Source of the DNA: Planctomycetaceae bacterium
GTDB taxonomy: Bacteria > Planctomycetota > Planctomycetia > Pirellulales > Pirellulaceae
Length of the DNA: 37,966 bases
Direction: 5' to 3'
Assembly: GCA_005778405.1 (NCBI GenBank)
Contig: SXOA01000018.1
Location: 1-37,966 of the forward strand
The notes below the pieces were generated by a model. It was not told the DNA's origin. It searched no databases and saw only the letters and a program-made list of their open reading frames with translations. The position numbers and the translations under genes were made by a program. Position 1 is the first letter of the stretch. Each line of letters opens with the position of its first letter. Positions 8,381 to 16,900 of this stretch are shown piece by piece.

Positions 8381-9403
8381 ATGGCGACTGCACTTCTTGG
8401 ACTTGGCTCAAATCTTGGCGACCGGGCCGCTGCGTTGGAAAAGGCGGTCGCGCTGCTGAAAGCCGAGCCGAATATTCGAGTCGAAGCCGTCAGCAGCTTT
8501 CGCCAGAGCCAGCCGGCAGGAGGGCCGGAAGGTCAGGGTGAGTTTCTCAACGCCGCTGCCCGGCTGGAAACTACGCTTTCGCCGGAAGAGCTGCTGGCCC
8601 GTTTGCTGGCGATTGAGCACCAGATTGGCCGCGTGCGGGAGGAGCGGTGGGGGCCGCGGGTGATCGATCTTGATTTGCTGCTCTATGACCTAGTGGAGAG
8701 GAAGACGCCAACTTTGGAGTTGCCACACCCTCGGATGTGCTACCGGCGGTTTGTCCTGGAGCCGGCGGCGGAGATTGCGGGAGAGATGGTGTGGCCGGTG
8801 AATGGGTGGAGCGTGGCAACACTTCGCCATAACCTCGATACCTCAGCCAAGTACATTGCGATTTCGAAATCAGATGTTCTTACACTTCGTGACGAACTAT
8901 CGCGCATCGAGCTCGAAGTGGAATGCCAAATATTGTGGGAACCAGCCAAGGAGCGATTGCCGCCGCTAGATCACCTGCGTCGCCTCTCACGAGAAATCGA
9001 GCGCTCCAATTGGAGAACGGAGAGAATCTGGCGCATCAGTGACTTCTGGTTCGACCAGTTGTTTGTCCAATTCGAATGTCTGTTGGCGTCGCATCCAGAG
9101 GCGGCGAACACGATGTGTCTGTGGGAAACAGTTCGACGAGAAATTGTTCAACCACGTCTCGTGATCATTTTGGAAGATCCTGTTCACTGGTGGATCTTGG
9201 CAAACGATAGCCGTCCCGCATCTGTGGCAACGGAGTTCGTCTTTGAAATTAAGCCAGGGCATTCGGCATTACACACAGAGTTCTACAGCAGAATGCGCCA
9301 ATTCTGCCGCCGCGCAGACTGTCCGCCCGCTCTTTGGCTCCCCGCCGAGGATCGTGAGCGCGTCGAGCGCGAGGTCCTAGCCGCCATGCAAGCGATGGAG
9401 TAG
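8381..9403 (+). CDS. folK: HPPK (folK) fused to a degenerate deoxynucleoside-kinase-like domain
   Basis: Residues 1-152 are 2-amino-4-hydroxy-6-hydroxymethyldihydropteridine pyrophosphokinase, which transfers pyrophosphate from ATP to the pterin in folate synthesis: LLGLGSNLGDR at 5-15, EFLNAAARLET at 54-64, and RWGPRVIDLDLLLYD at 89-103 with Mg-binding D96 and D98. Residues 157-340 resemble a deoxynucleoside kinase: YIAI at 158-161, ILWEPAKE, ISDFWFDQ at 219-226, PRLVIILEDP at 258-267, and the end EVLAAMQAM. The P-loop expected right after YIAI is absent. The ATG at 8381 is chosen because it opens directly with the first HPPK strand; an upstream in-frame ATG (8240) would put the palindrome inside the gene. 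It is the first gene of a four-gene operon; panC starts 9 bp after its stop. Confidence 0.92.
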   Translation: MATALLGLGSNLGDRAAALEKAVALLKAEPNIRVEAVSSFRQSQPAGGPEGQGEFLNAAARLETTLSPEELLARLLAIEHQIGRVREERWGPRVIDLDLLLYDLVERKTPTLELPHPRMCYRRFVLEPAAEIAGEMVWPVNGWSVATLRHNLDTSAKYIAISKSDVLTLRDELSRIELEVECQILWEPAKERLPPLDHLRRLSREIERSNWRTERIWRISDFWFDQLFVQFECLLASHPEAANTMCLWETVRREIVQPRLVIILEDPVHWWILANDSRPASVATEFVFEIKPGHSALHTEFYSRMRQFCRRADCPPALWLPAEDRERVEREVLAAMQAME

Positions 9404-9412
9404 AAAAAAGTT

Positions 9413-10303
9413 GTGGCCTCTCCTCGCGTGATTTCGACAATTTCCGAATTGCGGGCCGCCGTGCGCGAGTTACAAAGGACGGGGAAGACCGTGGGCCTGG
9501 TTCCGACGATGGGGGCGCTGCATGAGGGGCATTTGAGTCTGGTCCGGCGGGCCAAGAGTGAGTGCGACGTGGCGGTGGCGACCATTTTTGTGAACCCGAC
9601 TCAGTTTGCTCCGCACGAAGATTTTTCCAAGTATCCGCGGACGCTCGAAGCGGATTTGCAATTGCTGGCCACGGCCAATTGCGACCTGGTTTTCGTCCCA
9701 AGCCGGGACGAGATGTATCCGCCAGATGCCTCCACCTACATTGCGCCGCCGCAAGTCGCTCAGCCGCTGGAAGGAGTTTGCCGACCAGGTCATTTTCAGG
9801 GCGTGGCCACGGTCGTACTGAAGCTGTTCAACATCATCCCCGCGGACAGGGCCTACTTTGGCCAAAAAGACTTTCAGCAAGCGCTCGTGATTCAGCGGAT
9901 GGCCGCGGATTTGAACTTGCCAGTGCAGGTCGTTGTCTGCCCCATCATCCGCGAGCCGGATGGTCTGGCGATGAGCAGCCGCAACCGCTATCTTTCCCCC
10001 AGAGAACGGCAGCAAGTATTGGCTGTGTCGCGAGCCTTGACGAGCCTTCAGGAAGCAGTTGGCCGCGGCGAGCGAGATGCGACAGAGCTCAAGCTACAGA
10101 TGCAAAACACGTTGCGAGCGGCCGGGATTGAGCGAGTGGATTATGCGACGATTGCGGATCCAATGACACTATCGGACCTTGCCCGCCTAGACGGTCCGGC
10201 CGTCGCCCTCATTGCGGCCTATGTCGGAACCACCCGGCTGATTGACAATTGCCTGCTGACTGCTCCGACTGGATCGCCGCAAGACGACCCTGCTCAAGGA
10301 TGA
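9413..10303 (+). CDS. panC: Pantothenate synthetase
   Basis: The 296-aa cytoplasmic enzyme joins pantoate and beta-alanine using ATP, the last step of pantothenate (CoA precursor) synthesis. It carries the family signatures: GLVPTMGALHEGH at 28-40 with the nucleotide-binding HxGH-type HEGH, NPTQF at 61-65, YFGQKDFQQ at 148-156, and AMSSRNRYLS at 186-195 as the KMSKS-like loop. Length is normal apart from a short variable C-terminal tail. The start is a GTG at 9413, 9 bp after the folK stop. The next gene, lgt, starts 3 bp after the panC stop, so the group is very likely one transcript. Confidence 0.97.
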   Translation: MASPRVISTISELRAAVRELQRTGKTVGLVPTMGALHEGHLSLVRRAKSECDVAVATIFVNPTQFAPHEDFSKYPRTLEADLQLLATANCDLVFVPSRDEMYPPDASTYIAPPQVAQPLEGVCRPGHFQGVATVVLKLFNIIPADRAYFGQKDFQQALVIQRMAADLNLPVQVVVCPIIREPDGLAMSSRNRYLSPRERQQVLAVSRALTSLQEAVGRGERDATELKLQMQNTLRAAGIERVDYATIADPMTLSDLARLDGPAVALIAAYVGTTRLIDNCLLTAPTGSPQDDPAQG

Positions 10304-10306
10304 ACC

Positions 10307-11638
10307 GTGCGTTCGACCCTGTTCTATATCCCGTATGACTGGAACGGCGTGCCCGTCATGGGCCTGGGCTGGCTGCTGCTGGCCTGGGTGGTTCTGAGCG
10401 CCGGCATCATGGGCTGGCTGATTCGCAAGCAAGGCTGGAACAAGGAGACGGCAAGCTACTTGCCGTTTCTGGGAGTCATCGCCCTGGTCATCGCCGTGCT
10501 GCTGCCGAACATGATGGAACTCGCGCCGATCCCCGGTCAGCCCGACAAGTTCATGCCCGTGGGAATTCCCATCCGCGGCTTTGGGGTGATGATGATGGTG
10601 GCGATGGTGGTCAGTGTCGGGCTGGGGATGTATCGGGCCTGGCGGATGGGGATCGACCCCGAGGTGATGATCTCTCTGGCGATGTGGATGATCTTTCCCG
10701 GCATCATTGGGGCCCGCCTGTTCTTTATCGTGCAGAACATCATCGAAAGCGATGGCGATTTCCTGCGTGGAGGAGACGTTCGCGCCATGTTGATTTCCTT
10801 CGTGGACGTCACCAAAGGGGGGCTCGTCGTCTATGGAGCCGTGCTGGCGAGTGTGCCTGTCGGCGTTTATTACATCATCCGCCGGGGGCTGCCGCTGTTG
10901 GCGACGCTGGACATCATCGCCCCGAGCATGATTCTGGGGGGAGCCCTGGGCCGCATCGGCTGCTTCCTCAACGGCTGCTGCTACGGTGGGGAATGCACCT
11001 GGCCGGTGGCAGTGACTTTTCCGCCGCGGGCCGCCTGGTACCTGAACGACAGCCCGCCGTATGAACGGCAGCATGAATTGGGACAGCTCTATGGAATGAC
11101 GATTGGCGAAACCGACGGCGGCCGGGCATTTGTCCAGCGCGTGAAACCGGGTGCCGCGGCAGAGCGAGGAGGCGTGAAGCGGGGAGACATCCTAACGCAC
11201 ATTAATGGCAAGGAAGTCCAGACAATTGATGACGCCAAGGTTGCCCTGGGACTCTCCGGAAAATCCGTGGAGCTGACCACCTCGACCGGCGACGTGCGCA
11301 GAATCATTCGCGAGAATTGGCCGGGCCGCAGTCTGCCCATTCATCCCACCCAGCTCTACTCGGCCCTGGATGCGGGGCTGTTGGCGCTGCTCCTGTGGGT
11401 GCTCTATCCGTTCCGGCGAAAGGATGGAGAAATCTTCGCGCTGCTCATTACCGTTCATCCCATCTCTCGGTACTTGTTGGAGTCTATTCGCACTGACGAA
11501 CCCGGCCAGTTCGGTACAGACTTGACGATTTCGCAATGGATCAGCCTTGGTATCCTGGTGGCCGCGGCAGGCTTCTGGTACTACGTGGAAAAGCAGCCGC
11601 GGGGAAGCGCGCTGCCGCGAATGGCGAATGGCGAATGA
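10307..11638 (+). CDS. lgt: Prolipoprotein diacylglyceryl transferase with inserted PDZ domain
   Basis: The 443-aa inner-membrane enzyme transfers diacylglyceryl from phosphatidylglycerol to the lipobox Cys of prolipoproteins. Lgt features include several membrane helices, GGLVVYGAVL at 171-180, the signature GRIGCFLNGCCYGG at 215-228, HPTQLYSAL at 346-354, and ESIRTDEPGQF at 392-402. Between the signature and HPTQLY lies an extra soluble block of about 75 residues (262-336) that reads as a PDZ domain: RVKPGAAAERGGVKRGDILTHINGKEV spans 278-304 (the protein is 443 aa; typical Lgt is 260-300 aa). The start is GTG at 10307, 3 bp after panC. The downstream SDR gene begins on the base after its stop. 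Confidence 0.94.
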   Translation: MRSTLFYIPYDWNGVPVMGLGWLLLAWVVLSAGIMGWLIRKQGWNKETASYLPFLGVIALVIAVLLPNMMELAPIPGQPDKFMPVGIPIRGFGVMMMVAMVVSVGLGMYRAWRMGIDPEVMISLAMWMIFPGIIGARLFFIVQNIIESDGDFLRGGDVRAMLISFVDVTKGGLVVYGAVLASVPVGVYYIIRRGLPLLATLDIIAPSMILGGALGRIGCFLNGCCYGGECTWPVAVTFPPRAAWYLNDSPPYERQHELGQLYGMTIGETDGGRAFVQRVKPGAAAERGGVKRGDILTHINGKEVQTIDDAKVALGLSGKSVELTTSTGDVRRIIRENWPGRSLPIHPTQLYSALDAGLLALLLWVLYPFRRKDGEIFALLITVHPISRYLLESIRTDEPGQFGTDLTISQWISLGILVAAAGFWYYVEKQPRGSALPRMANGE

Positions 11639-12409
11639 ATGGCGCTAAGTAACCAATTTGATTTGTCAGGGCGCGTTGCTCTCGTGACCGGAGCTGGCGT
11701 TGGCATTGGGCGGGCGATTGCCCAAGTGTTGGCGGGAGCTGGAGCCAAGGTTGTGCTGCATTGCCACCAGAGTCGCGGCGGCGCGGAAGAAGCTCTCGCG
11801 GAGATTCGTAAGAGCGGCGGCGAAGGGTGGATATTTGCCGCGGATCTGGCAGCACCCGAGCAAGCCCGCAAGCTGGTCGATGATGCCATCGCCGCCGGAG
11901 GTCGGCTGGATATCCTGGTGAATAACACGGGTTCGGTGGTGGAGCGGGCCAAGATTGAGGTCTGCTCGCTGGAGATCTGGAACCAGGCGCTGGCCGTGAA
12001 TCTGACTTCGGCGTTTCTCGTCACGCAGCGGGCGATTCCCCATCTGCGGGCCAGCGGCAACGGGGCCATCGTCAACAACCTGTCCCTCTCGGTGCAAACC
12101 GGAGGAGCGAACGGCGCGGGTGCATATGCGGCGGCGAAAGGAGGCCTGCAAGTCTTTACCCGCACGCTGGCCCGCGAGCTAGCTCCGGCGATCCGTACGA
12201 ATGCCATTATGCCCGGTGTGATTGAAACGCGGCATCACGAGCAATTCACTACTCCCGAGCGGTTGGCCCAATATCGCCAAGAAACCCCTCTCAGCCGCAA
12301 CGGCACCGCGCAAGAAGTCGCGTCGGCAGTGTTGTTTCTCGTGAGCGACGCGGGCAAGTTCGTGAATGGAGCGGTGCTGGATGTGAATGGAGGGAGGTAT
12401 CTGCGGTAA
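11639..12409 (+). CDS. SDR family oxidoreductase (FabG-like)
   Basis: The 256-aa protein is a classical short-chain dehydrogenase/reductase: the NAD(P)-binding TGAGVGIG is at 17-24, NNTG at 95-98, and the catalytic set is N121, S149 or S151, Y163 and K167 (YAAAK). The C-terminus VNGAVLDVNGGRYLR is the usual SDR ending. The substrate cannot be assigned; 3-oxoacyl-ACP reductase-like is the nearest description. The ATG directly abuts the lgt stop (TGAATG), indicating translational coupling. It is the last gene of the folK-panC-lgt-SDR operon. The junction contains a short ATGGCGA(AT) triplication that could let ribosomes restart. Confidence 0.9.
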   Translation: MALSNQFDLSGRVALVTGAGVGIGRAIAQVLAGAGAKVVLHCHQSRGGAEEALAEIRKSGGEGWIFAADLAAPEQARKLVDDAIAAGGRLDILVNNTGSVVERAKIEVCSLEIWNQALAVNLTSAFLVTQRAIPHLRASGNGAIVNNLSLSVQTGGANGAGAYAAAKGGLQVFTRTLARELAPAIRTNAIMPGVIETRHHEQFTTPERLAQYRQETPLSRNGTAQEVASAVLFLVSDAGKFVNGAVLDVNGGRYLR

Positions 12410-12410
12410 T

Positions 12411-12740
12411 GACGATTTTCAGTAGTTCCAAGTTGTTGTTAGGTATTGAGCCGTCATGGAGTAGGGCGACGACGCCGAGGATCGTTTTGTGAATCCAGAC
12501 CCACAAGTTGCGGAGCAGCAACGCGACGGCGATGAACAGCAGCCTCAGTTGCGGATCGCGGGTGCAGGTGTAGATCCTCGCTTGCCGCAGTTGGCGGTAG
12601 CTGGTTTCGATGCCAAAACGAGTGCGATAGCGGTCGCGATTCTCGGTGGAAGAGCTATGCCCGCGCCAGGCAGCAAACAGCGGATTTTCAGGCCCAAATC
12701 GCGGATTCGGGCGATCAGTCGCCGCAGCTCGGTGACGATC
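12411..12740 (-). pseudogene. C-terminal fragment of a DDE (IS4/ISH3-like) transposase
   Basis: The reverse frame starting at 12740 reads ENRDRYRTRFGIETSYRQL, then a RLLFIAVALLLRNLWVWIH stretch. The YR..FGIE.SYR and LLLRNLWVW patterns are typical of the C-terminal end of DDE transposases. About 110 codons remain. The upstream part is missing, and a helical segment in another frame (RRHEMIVTELRRLIARIRDL, near 12690-12760) suggests an additional frameshift. No start codon, terminal inverted repeats or target duplication could be recognised. It lies between the convergent ends of the SDR gene and the PQQ-like gene. Confidence 0.7.
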
Positions 12741-12782
12741 ATTTCGTGTCGCCGCTCTGATAGCTCGCGATGGAGTCGCGGC

Positions 12783-14069
12783 CTATTTTAGGGCGTAGCA
12801 CTTGAGATTGCCGTGCCAGTCCTTGCAGAAGAGTCGGCCGCCGGAAAGGACGACGTGGGGCCAGGCGTCGGTGGCGGCGAGGCCGTCTTGAAGGGACAGC
12901 TCACGGTAGCTTTTAGGGGATTGGTCGGCGGTGTCGACGAGGCCCAGCTTGCCGCTCCCTCCCCAGACAATCAGACGGCTGTCGCTGGTGATGAGGCAGG
13001 AGCCGGCGTCGCCAAACTTGCCCCCTTCCCATTGCAGCTTTCCGGTTTCCCAATCCAGGCACTTAAGCGTTCGCCAAGACCAGTAAATGTGACCGTTGTA
13101 GATGACGGGGGTACAAATCTTGGAAGGATGTGGGGTTTCCCAGACCTTAGTTGCACCGGTCAATTCGATCTTGAGTTTGCAGAGAGCGTTGTGGTTATAG
13201 GCCGAAGTAATGAGCACGAAGTTTTCGTGGACGGCGGGGCTGGCGATGTTGTTGGTGAAATCGGTCTCCCAAATGTACTCGGCAATGGTCTTCCCCTCGT
13301 TCCCCTTGTCCAGGCGCGTCACATGCAGATGCCGACTGGTGAGGGTGGCAGCACACGGCACCCCTTCGACGGTCATCGGGACCGGGCCCGCGTTGTGGCC
13401 GGCGGGATCTTTGTTCTCCGATGTCCAGAGTTGTTTCCCAGTTTTTCGGGAAAGGGCAATCAAGTTGCCGAGTTCGCTGCCGACTTCCACCAGGAGGGAG
13501 TCGCCTTGAATTAGCGGTGAAGATGTGTAGCCATAATCGCGCAACGCCTGTCGCCCGATCTTCGGACGCTGCGGGACGTCGTACTTGTCATAGAGGTTGA
13601 TTCCCCAAACCTTGCGGCCCTTGTCTTGCGTGTCCCAGCAATTCAAATCGCCGTCCGTGCTGAGCGTGTAAAGACAGCCAGTCTCTGGATCAAACTCTGG
13701 CGTGGAACTTGGACCGGAGTAGAGCCCTTCATCCCCCGTCTTGAAGCGGCCGTATTGCGGGCAGTCGTACTGCACCGACCAAACTTCCTTGCCGGTCGTC
13801 GCATCCAGGCAATAAACCGTGTCCTTTCCCTCGGCATATCCCAGGCCGTAAAGCCGGCCGCCAACAACAAGCGGCGATGTCCCTCCCTTGCCGACATTCT
13901 TTCCCCACAGAGCGGCGCCCACCGGCCATTTGCCTGCTTTCCAGCCTGAGTCTTCTCGCACGATGCCGCTGCGCTGGGCTCCGCGCCAATGGGGCCAATC
14001 CTCAGCGCCTGACATCCGAAAGGGTGCCAGTGCGAGCAAACCCAGCAGGACCAATGCGAATTGTCTCAT
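12783..14069 (-). CDS. Secreted PQQ-like beta-propeller protein
   Basis: The 428-aa protein has a signal peptide (about 1-22, ending MSGA) and mature start EDWPHWRGAQRSG, the standard opening of planctomycete outer-membrane-protein-assembly/PQQ-like propeller proteins. Blade-type repeats are visible: YCLDATTGKEVWSVQY, LIALSRKTGKQLWTS, LDWETGKLQWEGG and GNLKCYALK. It should fold as an extracytoplasmic propeller; whether it binds PQQ or any ligand is unknown, since PQQ dehydrogenase catalytic residues are not evident. AGGAGG at 14078-14083, 8 bp upstream, fixes the ATG at 14069. It starts 58 bp after the stop of the ABC exporter gene on the same strand and may be co-transcribed. Confidence 0.9.
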   Translation of the reverse strand: MRQFALVLLGLLALAPFRMSGAEDWPHWRGAQRSGIVREDSGWKAGKWPVGAALWGKNVGKGGTSPLVVGGRLYGLGYAEGKDTVYCLDATTGKEVWSVQYDCPQYGRFKTGDEGLYSGPSSTPEFDPETGCLYTLSTDGDLNCWDTQDKGRKVWGINLYDKYDVPQRPKIGRQALRDYGYTSSPLIQGDSLLVEVGSELGNLIALSRKTGKQLWTSENKDPAGHNAGPVPMTVEGVPCAATLTSRHLHVTRLDKGNEGKTIAEYIWETDFTNNIASPAVHENFVLITSAYNHNALCKLKIELTGATKVWETPHPSKICTPVIYNGHIYWSWRTLKCLDWETGKLQWEGGKFGDAGSCLITSDSRLIVWGGSGKLGLVDTADQSPKSYRELSLQDGLAATDAWPHVVLSGGRLFCKDWHGNLKCYALK

Positions 14070-14127
14070 GATGCAATCCTCCTCGTCTCCCCTTGGTCAA
14101 GGTGGTCAGCTTAGGGGCGTCTTGTTA

Positions 14128-16080
14128 CTATGCGGCGCACTGCGAGAGGGCCGCCTCCCGATAGTGCCCGTCCTCTTCCATCAGCTTCTCGTGGGTGCCA
14201 ACCTGGCTGATGCGGCCGTTGTCGAGAACGATGACCAGGTCGCATTGGCGGAGTGTGCTGAGACGGTGGGCGACGACAAAGGTGGTGCGGCCGAGCATTG
14301 CCCGCTGCATGGCGTCGAGGATTTCGTGCTCGGTATGCGGATCGATGGCGGCCGCCGGATCATCTAGCAGCAGAATCGCCGGGTCGAGGAGGACCGCCCG
14401 GGCAATCGCCAGCCGTTGACGCTGTCCGCCGGAGAGATCGAGTCCCCCTTCGCCGAGGACCGAGTCATAGCCGTGCGGCAACTGGGCGATAAAGTCGTGG
14501 GCGGCGGCGATGCGGGCGGCCCGCTGCACTTGTTCCAAGGTCGCCTCCGGCTGGCCGTACGCGATGTTGGCGGCGACGGAGTTGCTGAACATGAAGCTCT
14601 CTTGAAAGACCATGCCGATGTTGCGGCGGAGGTCCACCAGATCGATCTGCCGCAGATCAATGCCATCGATGAGAATGCGGCCTTGAGTCGGATCATAAAA
14701 GCGGCAGAGCAAGCTGAGGAGCGTGCTCTTGCCCGCTCCAGTCGCGCCGAGGATGGCCACGCGCTGGCCGGGTTTCACTTGGAACGAGACTTCCTTGAGC
14801 ACGGGCTTCCCCGCGGTGTATTCGAACCAGACCTCCTCGAAATCGACCTGTCCACTCGCCCGCGGCAAGCGAGTCGGATGGGCGGGAGATGTGATGGCCT
14901 CCGGGGCATCCAGGATTTCAAACACGCGGCGAGCACCGGACAAGCTCTGCTGGACGCTGTTGGCGATGTTGGTGAGGTTGGCGACTTGGCTGGAGAACTG
15001 CTGGAGCAGGCCGGCAAAGAAAAAGATGCCTGAGCCGAGGGCCAGCTCTCCCTTCGTCACGAGGTAGCCGCCGAAGGCGAGCAGAATGACCAGGTTGATC
15101 TGCGTCATCCAACCGATGACGGGAGTGAACAGACTGACCCGCCAGAAGATTCCCCGCTGTTGGTCTTTGACTTCGCCGTTGTCGTGGGCGAAGCGGTCAA
15201 TTTCCTCTTTTTCGCGGCCGAAGCCTTTGATGACCTGTACCCCCTGGATGGATTCCGCCAGGCGCAAGATGACCTTGTCGACCAGTTCGCGATTGCGGTC
15301 GTACATCGGGCGGACCATCCGCGAGAAGATGGCCGTCACCAGCCACATCAGCGGCGTGGTGGCGAGGCAGGCGATGGTAAGCCGGGGGTGCACGCTGAGC
15401 ATGGCCGTCAGATAACAGAGAAAGGAAATGACCAGAATGACGAGCTGAATCAGTACACCGTCAACGAACGCCCGCACTCCCTGTACGTCGCTGGTTACGC
15501 GGTTGATGATCGTGCCAGTGGCGTTGGTATCAAAGAAGCTGAAGCTCAGCCGCTGCAGTTTGTCGTAGACTTTCGCCCGCAGGTCCACGACGATTCGCGT
15601 ATGAATCAAATAGCCAGCGCAAAGGGCGTTGGTGTAATTGAGCCCGCCACGAATTAGCTCTACGAGCAGAATGAGCCCGGCGACCAGGGCGACTTGTCCA
15701 AGTGGGGACCATTCCGACGGCAGGCTGAGGCCGAAGGGAATTACCGGGGACTTCACCTTTTCGGGATCAGCGAAGTGATGGACGAGGTCGATCCCCAGGC
15801 CGGTCAGCCGCAGCACGGTGAGCGCCGTCATCAACAGCAACCCTTGCAAGACGAGCAGGCGGACACAGCCCCACTTGTAATGCAACCCCAGCGCCAACAT
15901 CCGCCGGATCAGGGCCCAGTTGGAAGGCTCTGGGGGGCGGGCGGGTTGGTTGGTTGGTGAGGCGGACAAGGTGTGGTGCCGGTAAGGGGTGAGAGCTGGC
16001 TCTAATCTACGAAATACCGCCCAGCGCGATAACGGGTGGCGCGCCCGAGCGATTGCGTCCCAGCTCTCTTCCAGCGACAA
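14128..16080 (-). CDS. ABC exporter, fused membrane and ATPase domains (MsbA/MDR-like)
   Basis: The 650-aa protein has a type I exporter TM domain (about 65-385, six helices) and an ATPase domain (about 410-645). Motifs: Walker A GATGAGKS at 445-452, Q-loop Q493, signature LSGGQRQR at 549-556, Walker B AILLLDD at 568-574, switch H605. The residue after the Walker B Asp is D574 instead of the usual catalytic Glu. The N-terminus has about 60 soluble residues before the first helix; the real start might be a later Met (M61). It probably functions as a homodimer, or with a partner encoded elsewhere, to export a lipid or drug-like compound. The substrate cannot be inferred. It is divergent from the 16127 gene by 46 bp. 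Confidence 0.93.
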   Translation of the reverse strand: MSLEESWDAIARARHPLSRWAVFRRLEPALTPYRHHTLSASPTNQPARPPEPSNWALIRRMLALGLHYKWGCVRLLVLQGLLLMTALTVLRLTGLGIDLVHHFADPEKVKSPVIPFGLSLPSEWSPLGQVALVAGLILLVELIRGGLNYTNALCAGYLIHTRIVVDLRAKVYDKLQRLSFSFFDTNATGTIINRVTSDVQGVRAFVDGVLIQLVILVISFLCYLTAMLSVHPRLTIACLATTPLMWLVTAIFSRMVRPMYDRNRELVDKVILRLAESIQGVQVIKGFGREKEEIDRFAHDNGEVKDQQRGIFWRVSLFTPVIGWMTQINLVILLAFGGYLVTKGELALGSGIFFFAGLLQQFSSQVANLTNIANSVQQSLSGARRVFEILDAPEAITSPAHPTRLPRASGQVDFEEVWFEYTAGKPVLKEVSFQVKPGQRVAILGATGAGKSTLLSLLCRFYDPTQGRILIDGIDLRQIDLVDLRRNIGMVFQESFMFSNSVAANIAYGQPEATLEQVQRAARIAAAHDFIAQLPHGYDSVLGEGGLDLSGGQRQRLAIARAVLLDPAILLLDDPAAAIDPHTEHEILDAMQRAMLGRTTFVVAHRLSTLRQCDLVIVLDNGRISQVGTHEKLMEEDGHYREAALSQCAA

Positions 16081-16126
16081 TTCAGAAGGACTGTACGCTC
16101 ACGACTGACGATCTTGAGGAAAACGC

Positions 16127-16801
16127 ATGTCAACCTCCGCCACGGCTGCACCTCGCGGTACCGCCGCTCGAGCGGGTTCGCGGAGCTGGACGCCAACGAT
16201 TGTGCTGACGATTGTGGGGACTCTCGCCCTGCTGCTCGTGGGATATGTAGCCACGATGATTTTCGGAAACGTGATGGGAACAGAGTTTTGCCCGTTCACG
16301 TTTGAACGCCGCGGCTATGCCTTTCGCGAAATCCCCTTCCTCGGCATCCAGATCAGCAGCATCGACCGCCGCACCGATACGGGTATCGTGGAACTGTACA
16401 TCATCAAGCAAGGGTACATTGTCCCCGATGCGACGAAGTGCAATTCAAATACGTGGCACTTGCTGAGCCTCATTCGCTTCCGCGGCACTTGGGCCACGGG
16501 AGACGCCGAGCTCTTGATGAAGTACCTCGATGCCCGGAACAACAAGGACGAATTTGCCTGGTTGAAGTGGAGCGAGGACCATCCGCCTCTGGCCAAGATT
16601 CTTTGGCCGGCCGTCGCCCAGGCGGCCCAAGATGGCAACTACCTCATCGTTCCCGATCTCTTCTCGCACGCCCGTTCCACCAACGACCCCGTGGAGTTGC
16701 AAAAGAAATTGGACCTGGCAATGCCGAAAGTTGTCAACTCGGCTGTCGCGAAACCGCAAGCGGAGAAGGCGGCGACTAAGTCGCCCGCAAAAAAATCGTA
16801 A
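16127..16801 (+). CDS. Conserved-looking one-TM hypothetical protein
   Basis: The 224-aa protein has a short charged cytoplasmic N-terminus, one membrane segment (about 24-48, IVLTIVGTLALLLVGYVA), and a larger soluble domain presumably outside the membrane. A Lys/Ala-rich tail (AVAKPQAEKAATKSPAKKS) closes it. No known domain was recognised. GAGGA at 16116-16120, 6 bp upstream, supports the ATG at 16127. The codon bias and length support a real gene. The hairpin at 16839-16866 follows its stop. Nothing in the context gives a function. Confidence 0.75.
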   Translation: MSTSATAAPRGTAARAGSRSWTPTIVLTIVGTLALLLVGYVATMIFGNVMGTEFCPFTFERRGYAFREIPFLGIQISSIDRRTDTGIVELYIIKQGYIVPDATKCNSNTWHLLSLIRFRGTWATGDAELLMKYLDARNNKDEFAWLKWSEDHPPLAKILWPAVAQAAQDGNYLIVPDLFSHARSTNDPVELQKKLDLAMPKVVNSAVAKPQAEKAATKSPAKKS

Positions 16802-16838
16802 CTGGCGATTTGTGCTGGTCGCTGCTAGAATTAATCGG

Positions 16839-16866
16839 CCAAGGTGAGAATCATTTCTCGCCTTGG
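16839..16866 (+). terminator. Terminator-like hairpin without a strong T-run
   Basis: CCAAGGTGAGAA pairs with TTCTCGCCTTGG around a TCAT loop; the only non-Watson-Crick position would be a U-G wobble in RNA. It lies 37 bp after the stop of the 16127 gene and 34 bp before the next start. Only TTCCC follows, so intrinsic termination would be weak; it may instead act as an mRNA 3'-end stabiliser. Confidence 0.45.
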
Positions 16867-16900
16867 TTCCCACCTGAGTCCTCCCGCCATCGCTTGAAGC

